From positions 1-19,874 of the forward strand of contig SXVE01000101.1 in the NCBI GenBank assembly GCA_005790265.1: a stretch of 19,874 bases of DNA, written 5' to 3'. Below, in pieces: positions 7,375 through 14,683 of the stretch. Position 1 is the stretch's first letter. Each line of letters begins with the position of its first letter. This stretch comes from Acidobacteriota bacterium. Its GTDB lineage: Bacteria > Acidobacteriota > Blastocatellia > Pyrinomonadales > Pyrinomonadaceae. Made by a program: the position numbers and the translations under genes. The notes beneath the pieces were generated by a model that saw only the letters and a program-made list of their open reading frames with translations, had not been told where the DNA came from and made no database searches.

Positions 7375-8913
7375 TTATTGCGTCATCGTAATTCGGTAAA
7401 GTTCCGAAAGCGCGCGGTCTTTTTTCAAGCCGAACTTCTGCGGATTTTCCGCGACGATTCCGGCGGCGAAAAAGCGGGCGATTTGCTCGCGTTCCGGCGC
7501 GGTTTTAATCGCCGCCCAAAAATCCGCGCGGTTTGCCGGAAGCGTCGCTTTCCACGCGCCCGCGTCCTGCGGCGATTTGCCGAACGCGGCGGCGCTGTAA
7601 ATCTGGTCGCCGTCAAAAACGCCGTAAACAATCGCTTTCAAATAAAGCGCCGAGCTGCGCGCCGCGCAATTTTGCGACGCGTCCGACAAAGTTTCCGCGC
7701 CGCAGACGCCGTTGTAATTGTTCGCCGCGATAAATTCGCCGGTCATTCGCCATAAACCTTCTTCGCTGCCTTGTTTTGCCAAAACGAATTTGCTGCGGCT
7801 CATTGCCAGAATAAATCCGAGCGGCGCGTTTAAATTTTGCTCGGTCACATAAGCGACGTTGATCGAGTCTTTAAACTGCGCCGCGCGGTCGAAATATCCT
7901 TCCGCCTGTGCGTATTCGGCGGAATATTTCTGCACTTCCGCCAGAAACTGTTTGTTGGAAACGTTATACGAAAAATTGCCGCCGAATTGTTTCACGAGCC
8001 GTTTCGCCATTTCCTGCGTGTCAATCAGCGAAATTTGTTTTCCTTTGATAGCTTTTGGCGTCGGCGCGGTTTCGGTTTTGACGATTTCCGGCGTCGGTTT
8101 AACGATTTCGCGCGTTTCAAAAGCGAGCGGAACCGAATTCGGCTGCACCATTTTGACGCCGTTTTCGTCTTCGAGCACGATTTGCAGATTGTGTTCTACT
8201 CCGTCGGCTAAATCGGGAAAATCTTTCGGGTCGAGCGTCGCGGCAAACGGTTTTTCGGTTGCGCGAGCGAATTCGACGCCGTCAAGCAGAAAAACGGCGC
8301 GCTCGGCGCATTCCGCATTGTCAATCTCAACTGCTATTTCCGTCGCCTCCGTCAAAGTTTCGCCCGGTTCGGGACTAGTGATTGTCGCTTTGGCGGCGCA
8401 CGCCGAACTGCCGCTGACGTAATAAATCAAGCCCGCCGCGAAAACGCAAATGACCGCCAGACCGCACAAACCGCCCGCGATCAAAAGAACTTTCGGCGCT
8501 TTTGAAGTCGCTTCTGATTCTTTAACGATTTCGGCTTCCTGTTTTTGTGCGGCGGATGCGTTGTTGGTTGGCGCTGCGTTTCCTGCTGATGAGCTTGTCG
8601 CATTCACGGTTGGCGCGTTCGATTCTTTAACAATTTCAAACGTCACGCGGCTCGTTCCGCCGAGCACGATTACATCGCCGTCCGCGAGCAGAGTTTCGCC
8701 CTTTATTTGTTTTTCGCCGATTTTCGTGCCGTTGCTACTGTCGAGATCAATCAGCCAAAAATCGTCGGCGCGCCGTTCGATTTCGGCGTGATAACGCGAA
8801 ACGTTCGAGTCTCCGGCGAATGAGACAGTATTGTCGGGCGTGCGTCCGAGCGTCGCGATGCGGTCGCCGAGAGTGATTTCCTGATCGTTAAATTTTAACT
8901 TCGCGTCCGGCAT
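7375..8913 (-). CDS. FHA domain-TM-Ig-like-degenerate transglycosylase protein (first of three paralogs)
   Basis: From the ATG at 8913 the product is 512 residues; an in-frame TTG two codons upstream is less likely. Order: FHA domain (1-95) with LGR (22-24), SRYH (39-42) and SSNGT (59-63); linker; one membrane helix (about 143-166); an immunoglobulin-like bacterial domain (about 175-268, starting KATITSPEPGETLTEATEI); a linker with repeated EIVK motifs; and a C-terminal domain (about 295-497) related to the transglycosylase at 5822-7312. In it LAMSRS (369-374) matches LAMIES, so Arg373 replaces the catalytic Glu, and the Gly-rich GPLGMFQF region is SEEGLWRM. ADFWAAI and FFAAGIVAENPQKFGL match the sister closely. 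It is probably a non-catalytic partner, perhaps presenting the Ig domain as a periplasmic spacer. No function is proven. Confidence 0.85.
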   Translation of the reverse strand: MPDAKLKFNDQEITLGDRIATLGRTPDNTVSFAGDSNVSRYHAEIERRADDFWLIDLDSSNGTKIGEKQIKGETLLADGDVIVLGGTSRVTFEIVKESNAPTVNATSSSAGNAAPTNNASAAQKQEAEIVKESEATSKAPKVLLIAGGLCGLAVICVFAAGLIYYVSGSSACAAKATITSPEPGETLTEATEIAVEIDNAECAERAVFLLDGVEFARATEKPFAATLDPKDFPDLADGVEHNLQIVLEDENGVKMVQPNSVPLAFETREIVKPTPEIVKTETAPTPKAIKGKQISLIDTQEMAKRLVKQFGGNFSYNVSNKQFLAEVQKYSAEYAQAEGYFDRAAQFKDSINVAYVTEQNLNAPLGFILAMSRSKFVLAKQGSEEGLWRMTGEFIAANNYNGVCGAETLSDASQNCAARSSALYLKAIVYGVFDGDQIYSAAAFGKSPQDAGAWKATLPANRADFWAAIKTAPEREQIARFFAAGIVAENPQKFGLKKDRALSELYRITMTQ

Positions 8914-9014
8914 TTTCAAAATAATCTTAAATTAATCCAGCGAGCGAAAAACCGATTGACTGCGGCAAATTCTGCGCGGCGCTGATTTCTGTGCTCAAAC
9001 CGATACCAATTTCC

Positions 9015-9182
9015 TCAAATCAAAATCAAAATAATTTTTGCGCGCCTTTGATAATCCGCTGATTCGCGTACGCGTTCGATTTCGGAAAGCGGCAAGTTGC
9101 AGGACGTGCGGAACGCGGAAAATTTGCCGTCCGCCGCGCGATTAAGCGAGTAGAATTTGAGCGAAAAAACTGCGCGTTTCAT
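9015..9182 (-). CDS. Possible small ORF of 55 codons between the tail-anchored gene and the FHA genes
   Basis: An ATG at 9182 lies 3 bases after the TAA of the upstream gene (9188-9186), and an open frame runs 55 codons to TGA at 9017-9015. The product begins MKRAVFSLKFYSLNRAADGK and ends in a hydrophobic ILILI tail. Its codon choices (CGC, GCG, GAA, AAA) resemble the neighbours, and the near-overlap suggests coupled translation. I recognise no family. It may be a real small protein, a decayed remnant or a chance frame; there is no separate Shine-Dalgarno apart from bases within the preceding gene. Confidence 0.35.
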   Translation of the reverse strand: MKRAVFSLKFYSLNRAADGKFSAFRTSCNLPLSEIERVRESADYQRRAKIILILI

Positions 9183-9185
9183 CGT

Positions 9186-9776
9186 TTACGGCGCGACGGG
9201 TTTGTAAAAAAACAGGTAGTAAACAAGCACGAGAAATGCGGCGGCGAAAACAATCATCAGCACAATGCCGAGAACCGCGTAGACGGTTCGCGCCGGGCGA
9301 CCTGTTTCTTCAGCAGCAACGGCGGCAGACGGTTCGATTTCATCCAGCAAAAATTGGTCGGAAACTTCGGGTTGCGGTTGAGCGGCGAGCGGTTCGGCGG
9401 CGGCGGTCGGCGGCAAACCGTCCGCCTTTAAATCGGACAAACTGATGTTGTGCATCGTCGCATCCATCGGAAGTTCCGCGCGCATCGGCGGCGCGTATAA
9501 ATTTTCCAATTTACCGTCGGACGAGGCGGGCGCGGCGGCAATCGAAGCCGCAGTCGGCGTTTCCTCCGAATTCTTGATCGGGCAGTAACCTTCTGAAACG
9601 CGAAACTGCGGTTCGGGCATTTTCCAGCCGTCTTTCGGCGTTTCCTTGAAAGGAGATTTGAGCGGGTTGGTCATTCCCCAATCCGCCGCCGGTTCTTCGG
9701 GCGGCGGATTGGCGGTAATCGGCGAGACAGTCCAATCGTCAACCGGCGAATTTTTCGGATTGATTTTCTCGTTCAT
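9186..9776 (-). CDS. Hypothetical tail-anchored membrane protein upstream of the FHA trio
   Basis: I do not recognise this 196-residue protein. About 160 N-terminal residues are Pro/Glu/Ala-rich and look disordered, with several short segments that could be peptide ligands (PKDGWKMPEPQFRVSEGYCP near 47-66, MDATMHNISLSDLKADGLPP near 104-123). A strongly hydrophobic helix (about 164-190) is followed by only a few residues, so the protein should be anchored by its tail with its bulk in the cytoplasm. It has the best ribosome site of the block, AAGGAG about 8 bases before ATG. Its position just upstream of three FHA membrane proteins suggests it could be a substrate or partner of their cytoplasmic domains; that is inference from position and from the Thr-containing linker. 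Confidence 0.7.
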   Translation of the reverse strand: MNEKINPKNSPVDDWTVSPITANPPPEEPAADWGMTNPLKSPFKETPKDGWKMPEPQFRVSEGYCPIKNSEETPTAASIAAAPASSDGKLENLYAPPMRAELPMDATMHNISLSDLKADGLPPTAAAEPLAAQPQPEVSDQFLLDEIEPSAAVAAEETGRPARTVYAVLGIVLMIVFAAAFLVLVYYLFFYKPVAP

Positions 9777-9801
9777 CGCTTTCTCCTTCTGCGGTTTTTT
9801 C

Positions 9802-9869
9802 GGTTTTCCGGCTTTGGCGGTGGCTGATACTTTAGCAAAGATTCGGCAACTGATAAAAGCCGGAAAACC
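9802..9869. repeat. 14-bp inverted repeat in the leader of the tail-anchored gene, after cbs
   Basis: GGTTTTCCGGCTTT at 9802-9815 is the exact reverse complement of 9856-9869, with 40 bases between; a smaller ctttagcaaag stem lies inside. On the minus transcript it begins about 30 bases after the cbs stop and ends about 26 bases before the next ATG, just ahead of that gene's AAGGAG. No U-tract follows either arm, so a simple terminator is not well supported; a leader structure is equally possible. Confidence 0.5.
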
Positions 9870-9880
9870 CGTTTCGCTCG

Positions 9881-9912
9881 ATTATTTCGGCAAATTTATT
9901 ATTTCGGCAAAT
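9881..9912. repeat. 15-bp direct repeat spanning the cbs stop codon
   Basis: attatttcggcaaat occurs at 9881-9895 and again at 9898-9912, a 17-base period. The second copy encodes the last codons and TAA of cystathionine beta-synthase; the first copy lies just downstream. It looks like a small recent tandem duplication or slippage event at the gene end. Confidence 0.6.
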
Positions 9913-11266
9913 CCAAAACGTCGGAACGCGTGATAATTCCCGTGATTCGCTTAAAGTCCTCGATTAAAACAGCCGGCGATTTTTGCAGCTGCGCTTTGAT
10001 TTCGTTTGAATGCGCGTCAACATCAACAATCGGGAAGCCTTCTTCCATTATTTCGCTCACTTTGGCGTTTAATAATTCGCGATCTTCGAGCAGTTTCGTC
10101 AAAATTCGGCTTTCGCGCAAACTGCCGACCGAAACGTTGTTTTCCAAAACCGGAATCTGCGTCACGCCGGTTTCCGTCATTATTTTCAGCGCGACGCCGA
10201 CGATTTCGTCGGGCGCGACGGAAATAAGTTCGGCGGGCGACCCGGAATTTTTCGTTTCGTTGATCAAACCGGCGGTGATTTTCTGCGGTTCGAGCAGCAG
10301 TTTTTCCTTCATCCACTCGTCCGAATGATGCTTTGTCAAATAATGCTCGCCCGTGTCGCAGACGATGAAAACGACGACCGCATTTTCGTCCAGATTTTTG
10401 GCGACTTTCAGCGCGCCCGCGAAAATCGTTCCGGTCGAACCGCCGCAGAAAATTCCTTCGTGTTTGCCGAGCTGTCTGGACATTTCAAACGATTCGCGGT
10501 CGGTGATATTGATGATTTCGTCAACGATTTTCACGTCCGCATTGCCGACCGCGATGTTCTGTCCGATTCCTTCAACCAGATAAGGCGTCGCTTCCGGCAT
10601 TTGTCCGGTTTCTTTGTATTGTTTGAAAATCGAGCCGTACGGATCGGCACCGATGATCTTAATATCCGGATTTTTTTCCTTCAAATAACGCGATGTTCCC
10701 GAAATTGTTCCGCCCGTACCGATTGACGAAACGAAATGCGTAATTTTGCCGTCCGTGTCGCGCCAAATTTCCGGTCCGGTCGTGCGGTAATGCGCCAGCG
10801 GATTTGCCGGATGATTATACTGATCGGGATAAAAAGAATTCGGCGTTTCTTCGGCGATTCTTTTCGCCGTCGAAACGTAATGATCGGGCGAGCCGTATTT
10901 CGCCGCCGCCGAGCAAATCACGACATCGGCGCCCATCGCTTTCAGATAACGGCGCTTCTCGACCGACACTTTATCGGTCATCACGAACACGCATTTGTAG
11001 CCGCGAACCGCCGCGACGAGCGCCATTCCGATTCCGGTGTTTCCGCTCGTCGCTTCGATCAACGTTCCGCCCGGTTTCAAAATGCCTTTTTCTTCGGCGT
11101 CGTTAATCATCGAAATGCCGATGCGATCTTTGACCGAATAACCGGGATTGAGCGATTCCATTTTCGCGTAAATTTGCGCCTTGATGCCGAGTTGTTCGGT
11201 GATATTATTGATTCTGACGAGCGGCGTATTGCCGATCAATCCGAGAATATTGCTGTATGTATTCAT
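9899..11266 (-). CDS. cbs: Cystathionine beta-synthase (PLP enzyme with C-terminal CBS-domain pair)
   Basis: This cytoplasmic PLP enzyme condenses homocysteine with serine (or an activated serine) to cystathionine, the first step of reverse transsulfuration. The 455-residue product has the fold-type II core: GNTPLVRI (12-19), the Schiff-base Lys46 in SVKDRIG, the asparagine loop TSGNTG (73-78), and the phosphate-binding GTGGT (183-187). A C-terminal CBS pair (about 345-455) separates it from plain O-acetylserine sulfhydrylase, which is about 310 residues and lacks these domains. There is no heme-binding N-terminal extension, as usual for bacterial forms. No methionine or cysteine genes flank it in this window, and it diverges from the S41 peptidase gene. 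An exact substrate preference cannot be read from sequence; some bacterial enzymes of this layout also make H2S or use O-acetylserine. Confidence 0.92.
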   Translation of the reverse strand: MNTYSNILGLIGNTPLVRINNITEQLGIKAQIYAKMESLNPGYSVKDRIGISMINDAEEKGILKPGGTLIEATSGNTGIGMALVAAVRGYKCVFVMTDKVSVEKRRYLKAMGADVVICSAAAKYGSPDHYVSTAKRIAEETPNSFYPDQYNHPANPLAHYRTTGPEIWRDTDGKITHFVSSIGTGGTISGTSRYLKEKNPDIKIIGADPYGSIFKQYKETGQMPEATPYLVEGIGQNIAVGNADVKIVDEIINITDRESFEMSRQLGKHEGIFCGGSTGTIFAGALKVAKNLDENAVVVFIVCDTGEHYLTKHHSDEWMKEKLLLEPQKITAGLINETKNSGSPAELISVAPDEIVGVALKIMTETGVTQIPVLENNVSVGSLRESRILTKLLEDRELLNAKVSEIMEEGFPIVDVDAHSNEIKAQLQKSPAVLIEDFKRITGIITRSDVLDLPK

Positions 11267-11321
11267 TTTAATAAAATTAATAAAAAGTTTTTTCCGGTAA
11301 AGTAATTTTTATGACCGCATA

Positions 11322-11349
11322 ATTTTAGCCCGAGTTTGGCGTGCGGCAA
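11322..11349 (-). promoter_or_regulatory. Candidate promoter for cbs
   Basis: On the minus strand TTGCCG (11349-11344) and TAAAAT (11327-11322) are 16 bases apart, giving five and four-to-five consensus matches. A start near 11315 would leave a leader of about 50 bases before the cbs ATG. It lies in the 153-base divergent gap shared with the S41 gene. Confidence 0.4.
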
Positions 11350-11351
11350 AA

Positions 11352-11383
11352 TTGAAACACAAAAAAACTGGCGCGCGTAATAT
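11352..11383 (+). promoter_or_regulatory. Candidate promoter for the S41 peptidase/LolA-like pair
   Basis: TTGAAA (11352-11357) and TAATAT (11378-11383) lie on the plus strand with a 20-base spacer, longer than the usual 16-18, so the -35 assignment is doubtful while the -10 is good. A start near 11390 would give a leader of about 30 bases. Confidence 0.3.
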
Positions 11384-11419
11384 CAAACGGCTGAGAAAAA
11401 TTTTGACAATCAATAATTT

Positions 11420-12721
11420 ATGAAACGAAAAGCTATTTTGGGTGCGGCTTTGGCGTTGCTCGCGTTTTTAGCGGCATCCGCCCAGCAAACCGCGCCCGCG
11501 CCGGACAAAGTTAAAACTGATAATGCGGAACTTCGGCGTCAATCTTTTGAAAAAGTTTGGCAGACGATTAACGACAATCATTTCGATCCGACATTCAGCG
11601 GCGTTGATTGGCAAAAAACGCGCGAAATTTACGCGCCGCAAATCGCGGCGGCGAAAACCGACGCGGAATTTTACCGCATTATGCAGCGGATGATCGGTGA
11701 ATTAAAACTTTCGCATTTCAGCATTTACCCGCAAAACTTAAATGTTGACAGCGCGGCAGGCGGCGGTGAGGGAACGCTTGGAATCGAGCTGAAAATGTTG
11801 GATGGCAAAGCCGTTATTGCGCGCATCGAAAAAGATTCGGGCGCCGAACGCGCCAATTTAAAGACGGGTTTTGTCGTTGAGAAAGTTGACGGCAAAACGG
11901 TCGCGGAAATTCTCGCGCCGCTCGAGAAAAACTTGGCGGCGCGCGGCGAAAACGAACGCGTTGTTAAACTTTACGCTGAGAGAACGCTGGCGAATATGTT
12001 GAACGGAAAACCGGATTCGATTGCCAAAATCGAAATTTCCGACGAAAAAAATCAGGCGCGAAATTTCGACGTCAAAAGAAGTCTGGCGAAAACGGAAATG
12101 AGTTTAGCAATCGGAAATTTCCCCGCGCAGCCGGTTTTGTTCGAGTCAAAACTTTTGAGCGAAAACATCGGCTATATCCGGTTTAATATGTGGACGATTC
12201 CGCAAATGCCGAAGATTCGGCAGGCGATTCGCGATTTCGCCGGCGCGAAAGGCATCGTTTTCGATTTGCGCGGCAATCCGGGCGGAATCGGCGGAATGGC
12301 TTCGGGCGTCGCCGGACTTTTGATGAACGAACGCGCGACACTCGGTTCAATGAATTCGCGCTCGACGAAAACGGAATTTATCGTTTACCCGCAAACCGCG
12401 CCGTTTGCCGGAAAAGTCATTGTTTTGACCGATTACGGGTCGGCTTCGACAAGCGAAGTTTTTGCCGCCGGTTTGCAGGAAAACGGGCGCGCGCGCATTG
12501 TCGGCGAACGCAGCGCGGGCGCGGTTTTGCCGTCGGTTTTCACCGTTTTGCCGATTGGCGCGATTTTTCAATATCCGGTTTCCGATTATAAATCGCCGAA
12601 AAATGTTTTAATCGAAAAGCGCGGCGTCGCGCCCGACACGGAAATCAAACAAACGCGCGCGGCGTTTCTCGAAAATAAAGATTTACCGCTCGAAGAAGCC
12701 ATTCGGCAGATTTTGAATTAA
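11420..12721 (+). CDS. Secreted S41-family serine peptidase, lysine-less (tricorn-like) type
   Basis: The 433-residue product starts with a signal peptide (MKRK, hydrophobic core to about residue 20, likely cut after ASA), then a helical N-terminal domain (35-105), a PDZ-like segment (about 118-165) and an S41 core (about 230-430) with VFDLRGNPGG (280-289). The nucleophile is predicted as Ser343 in GSASTSEVF by spacing in tail-specific proteases. The Lys that serves as base in CtpA/Prc (25 residues later) is Ala368 here, in GERSAGAVLPS. Instead, the tricorn/IRBP-like Ser-His dyad is present (LSHFSIYP, Ser98-His99). It is therefore probably a periplasmic or exported peptidase using a Ser-His mechanism; the substrate is unknown. 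It is followed 47 bases later by the LolA-like gene. There is no clear Shine-Dalgarno before the ATG. Confidence 0.88.
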   Translation: MKRKAILGAALALLAFLAASAQQTAPAPDKVKTDNAELRRQSFEKVWQTINDNHFDPTFSGVDWQKTREIYAPQIAAAKTDAEFYRIMQRMIGELKLSHFSIYPQNLNVDSAAGGGEGTLGIELKMLDGKAVIARIEKDSGAERANLKTGFVVEKVDGKTVAEILAPLEKNLAARGENERVVKLYAERTLANMLNGKPDSIAKIEISDEKNQARNFDVKRSLAKTEMSLAIGNFPAQPVLFESKLLSENIGYIRFNMWTIPQMPKIRQAIRDFAGAKGIVFDLRGNPGGIGGMASGVAGLLMNERATLGSMNSRSTKTEFIVYPQTAPFAGKVIVLTDYGSASTSEVFAAGLQENGRARIVGERSAGAVLPSVFTVLPIGAIFQYPVSDYKSPKNVLIEKRGVAPDTEIKQTRAAFLENKDLPLEEAIRQILN

Positions 12722-12768
12722 ATTAGAAACCTTTAAATTCCAGCAACAATCAATAAGGAAATACCCAA

Positions 12769-13557
12769 ATGAAATTAAAAACAGCAATCTTTTTGTCGCT
12801 CGTGACATTGACCGCAACCGGCGTTTTCGCGCAAAAAACCGAAAAGCCGAAAACCGCCGCGCCTGCAACCGATGTAAAAAATGTCGCGAAACCGGAAAAA
12901 ATGCCGAATGCCGCCGAAATTTTAACTAAATACGTGCAGGCAATCGGCGGTCGTGCGGCGAACGAAAAAATCAAAACGCGTTACATCAAAGGCACTTTCG
13001 ATTTAGCGCCGATGGGCGTCAAAGGCGACGTGGAAAGTTACACTGCCGCGCCGGGCAAAAGCTACACGAAATCTAATTTGCAGGGCATCGGCGAAATCAT
13101 CGAAGGTACGGACGGCGCGACCGCATGGAGCAGCAATCCGCTTCAGGGAACGCGCGACAAAACCGGCGACGAGCTGGTGCAGTCGAAACTGATTAACAAT
13201 TTCAATCGCGAAATCAATCTCGACAAACTTTATTCAAACTGGACGGTTAAAGGAGTTGAAAAAGTCGGCGACAAAGATGCGTATGTTTTGACCGCAACGT
13301 CTGCCGGACTTGCGGCGGAAACGTTTTATTTCGATAAACAGACGGGTTTGCTTTTGCGCACGGACGGAACTTTGATTTCGCCCGAAGGAAATATGGCGGC
13401 GAAAAGCTTTTTTGAAGATTACCGCGAAGTTGACGGCGTAAAAATGCCGTTCAAAACGCGCGTCGTTTTGCCGCAGTATGAAATTACCAATACGCTTCTC
13501 GAAGTAAAACACGGCGTAACGATTGACGAAGCGAAATTCGCCAAGCCGAAACAGTAA
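12769..13557 (+). CDS. Exported LolA-like (outer-membrane lipoprotein-sorting-like) protein
   Basis: The 262-residue product has a signal peptide (MKLKTAIFLSLVTLTATGVFA, cut near AQ, about residues 1-22), a Lys/Pro/Ala-rich linker, then a domain of about 210 residues resembling the LolA/LolB or outer-membrane lipoprotein-sorting fold: ILTKYVQAIGG (45-55), a TDGATAW segment, FYFDKQTGLLLRTDG and DYREVDGVKMPFKTRV near the C-terminus. Such proteins are common in Acidobacteriota and are thought to bind a hydrophobic ligand in a half-barrel; their cargo is mostly unknown. A good AAGGAA site precedes the ATG. It is probably cotranscribed with the S41 peptidase upstream. No lipobox cysteine is present, so it should be soluble in the periplasm. 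LolA proper is not claimed. Confidence 0.8.
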   Translation: MKLKTAIFLSLVTLTATGVFAQKTEKPKTAAPATDVKNVAKPEKMPNAAEILTKYVQAIGGRAANEKIKTRYIKGTFDLAPMGVKGDVESYTAAPGKSYTKSNLQGIGEIIEGTDGATAWSSNPLQGTRDKTGDELVQSKLINNFNREINLDKLYSNWTVKGVEKVGDKDAYVLTATSAGLAAETFYFDKQTGLLLRTDGTLISPEGNMAAKSFFEDYREVDGVKMPFKTRVVLPQYEITNTLLEVKHGVTIDEAKFAKPKQ

Positions 13558-13579
13558 AAATCAGCGGAAAGTAAAAAGA

Positions 13580-13649
13580 AAAAAGGTAAAAAGTGAAAGC
13601 AGAAAACGAAAAGTTATTCGAGTTTTCCGCTTTCACTTTTTACCTTTTT
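13580..13649. terminator. 28-bp near-perfect hairpin between convergent genes, encoding the tail of one
   Basis: Positions 13580-13607 pair with 13622-13649 with one A-C mismatch, around a 14-base loop. It follows the plus-strand LolA-like gene by 22 bases. The minus-strand methyltransferase-like gene stops inside the loop (TAA 13616-13614), so its last residues (KVKSESGKLE) come from the right arm. The arms contain T/A runs on both strands, as expected of a bidirectional terminator, but a 28-bp stem is much longer than typical and points to a dispersed palindromic repeat. Confidence 0.75.
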
Positions 13650-14519
13650 AAAGTGGCGCGGACGGCTGTTGAGCATTCCGAACGCGCGATTTACTTGTCG
13701 GTTAAATCTTCTGAGCGCGGCGAACGGCAGATTTTGCAGACGCATCAGCGGCGTTCTCGTCGGCGGATCGTAGGTGTAGCGGATTTTTTCGCCGGTTTCG
13801 CCGCTTTCCTGCCAAACGGCGGAATAATCGCTTTGCTGCGGCGTGTTTTTGAAAATTTCGGCTTCGCGTTCTTTTTTGGCGATCACAAGCAGGTAACTCG
13901 GTTCGTGATTGGCTAAAATAACGCGTTCTTTCACTTCGTCCGGGTCGGAAACTTCATACCAATCGCAGTTGAGACCGACTTCAAAAATATAAACGCGCGG
14001 TTTGGCGTAACCGTTTTCACGGGTGAAAATACGGAAAAAAAGTTCGGGACTGAATTGATAAAAACCGTGCCCGAGGAAATTATTCGTCGGCGTAATATTT
14101 AAAAAATGCCCGCCGACTTTGACCATTTCCATACAATTTTTGATTGCCGTCGGAAAATTAAAAATATGTTCGAGCGTGCCGCCGTCAATCACCGCCGAAT
14201 ATTTATTTTTGTATTTCGCCGGAATCGGCTCATTAAAATCGTGAATGTCGGTGGCGCTTTCATAATCCGAAGCGTCGAACGAATCGGCGACGCGCGCGCC
14301 CAGAAAACGCAGAAAAGATTCGGCGTAACCGTCGGATTCGGCGAGCATTCGCGCGGCTTCTTTTTCAGTTGCGTCAAAGCCGAACCGCCGCAAATTCTGC
14401 GTCAGCGTTTTCGCGTCCGTCAGCAAAAACTGCCGCCCGACCATCGCCGTCTCCGCAAACGAAACTCCGAGATTGTGCGCGTGCAGCAGAAATCGCACGC
14501 CGTCATTATCCAAACCCAT
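13614..14519 (-). CDS. Class I SAM-dependent methyltransferase-like protein without a clear motif I
   Basis: The 301-residue product has the middle and C-terminal part of a Rossmann methyltransferase: DSFDASDYESATDIHDFNEP (79-98) resembles strand 2 and the following acidic position, YSAVIDGGTLEHIFNF (107-122) is the classic strand 4/LEH motif, and VKVGGHFLNITPTNNFLGHG (133-152) is strand 5. The glycine-rich SAM loop expected near residues 68-78 is not recognisable (FLRFLGARVADS). A similar family without that loop is known in sugar and surface-polymer gene sets, so it may bind SAM differently or act on another ligand. The C-terminal tail past residue 285 is basic and partly encoded by the hairpin repeat, so the natural end of the domain is probably earlier. 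Substrate unknown; neighbours do not help. Confidence 0.65.
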   Translation of the reverse strand: MGLDNDGVRFLLHAHNLGVSFAETAMVGRQFLLTDAKTLTQNLRRFGFDATEKEAARMLAESDGYAESFLRFLGARVADSFDASDYESATDIHDFNEPIPAKYKNKYSAVIDGGTLEHIFNFPTAIKNCMEMVKVGGHFLNITPTNNFLGHGFYQFSPELFFRIFTRENGYAKPRVYIFEVGLNCDWYEVSDPDEVKERVILANHEPSYLLVIAKKEREAEIFKNTPQQSDYSAVWQESGETGEKIRYTYDPPTRTPLMRLQNLPFAALRRFNRQVNRAFGMLNSRPRHFKKVKSESGKLE

Positions 14520-14561
14520 AATTTTTACCGAAAAGTTAAAATAACCGTCAGTTTACCATAA

Positions 14562-14590
14562 AATATTTCGCTAAACTGAGTCTTCGTCAA
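14562..14590 (-). promoter_or_regulatory. Candidate promoter for the methyltransferase-like gene
   Basis: On the minus strand TTGACG (14590-14585) and AATATT (14567-14562) are 17 bases apart. A start near 14555 would leave a leader of about 35 bases. Its -35 region (TTGACGAAGACT) closely resembles that facing the other way at 14684. Confidence 0.45.
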
Positions 14591-14683
14591 TATGCGATTG
14601 AAGCTTTTTCGATTGCTGTGCCAACCAAAATTTTTTGTTTTTTATTAAAAATTGCGCGCGTTGAGCGCGAATAAAATCGAATG

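Noticed and set aside
11403..11408. Perfect TTGACA just before the S41 peptidase start
   Set aside because: It lies only 11 bases before the ATG, so a matching -10 would fall inside the gene; it cannot be the usual promoter for this start.
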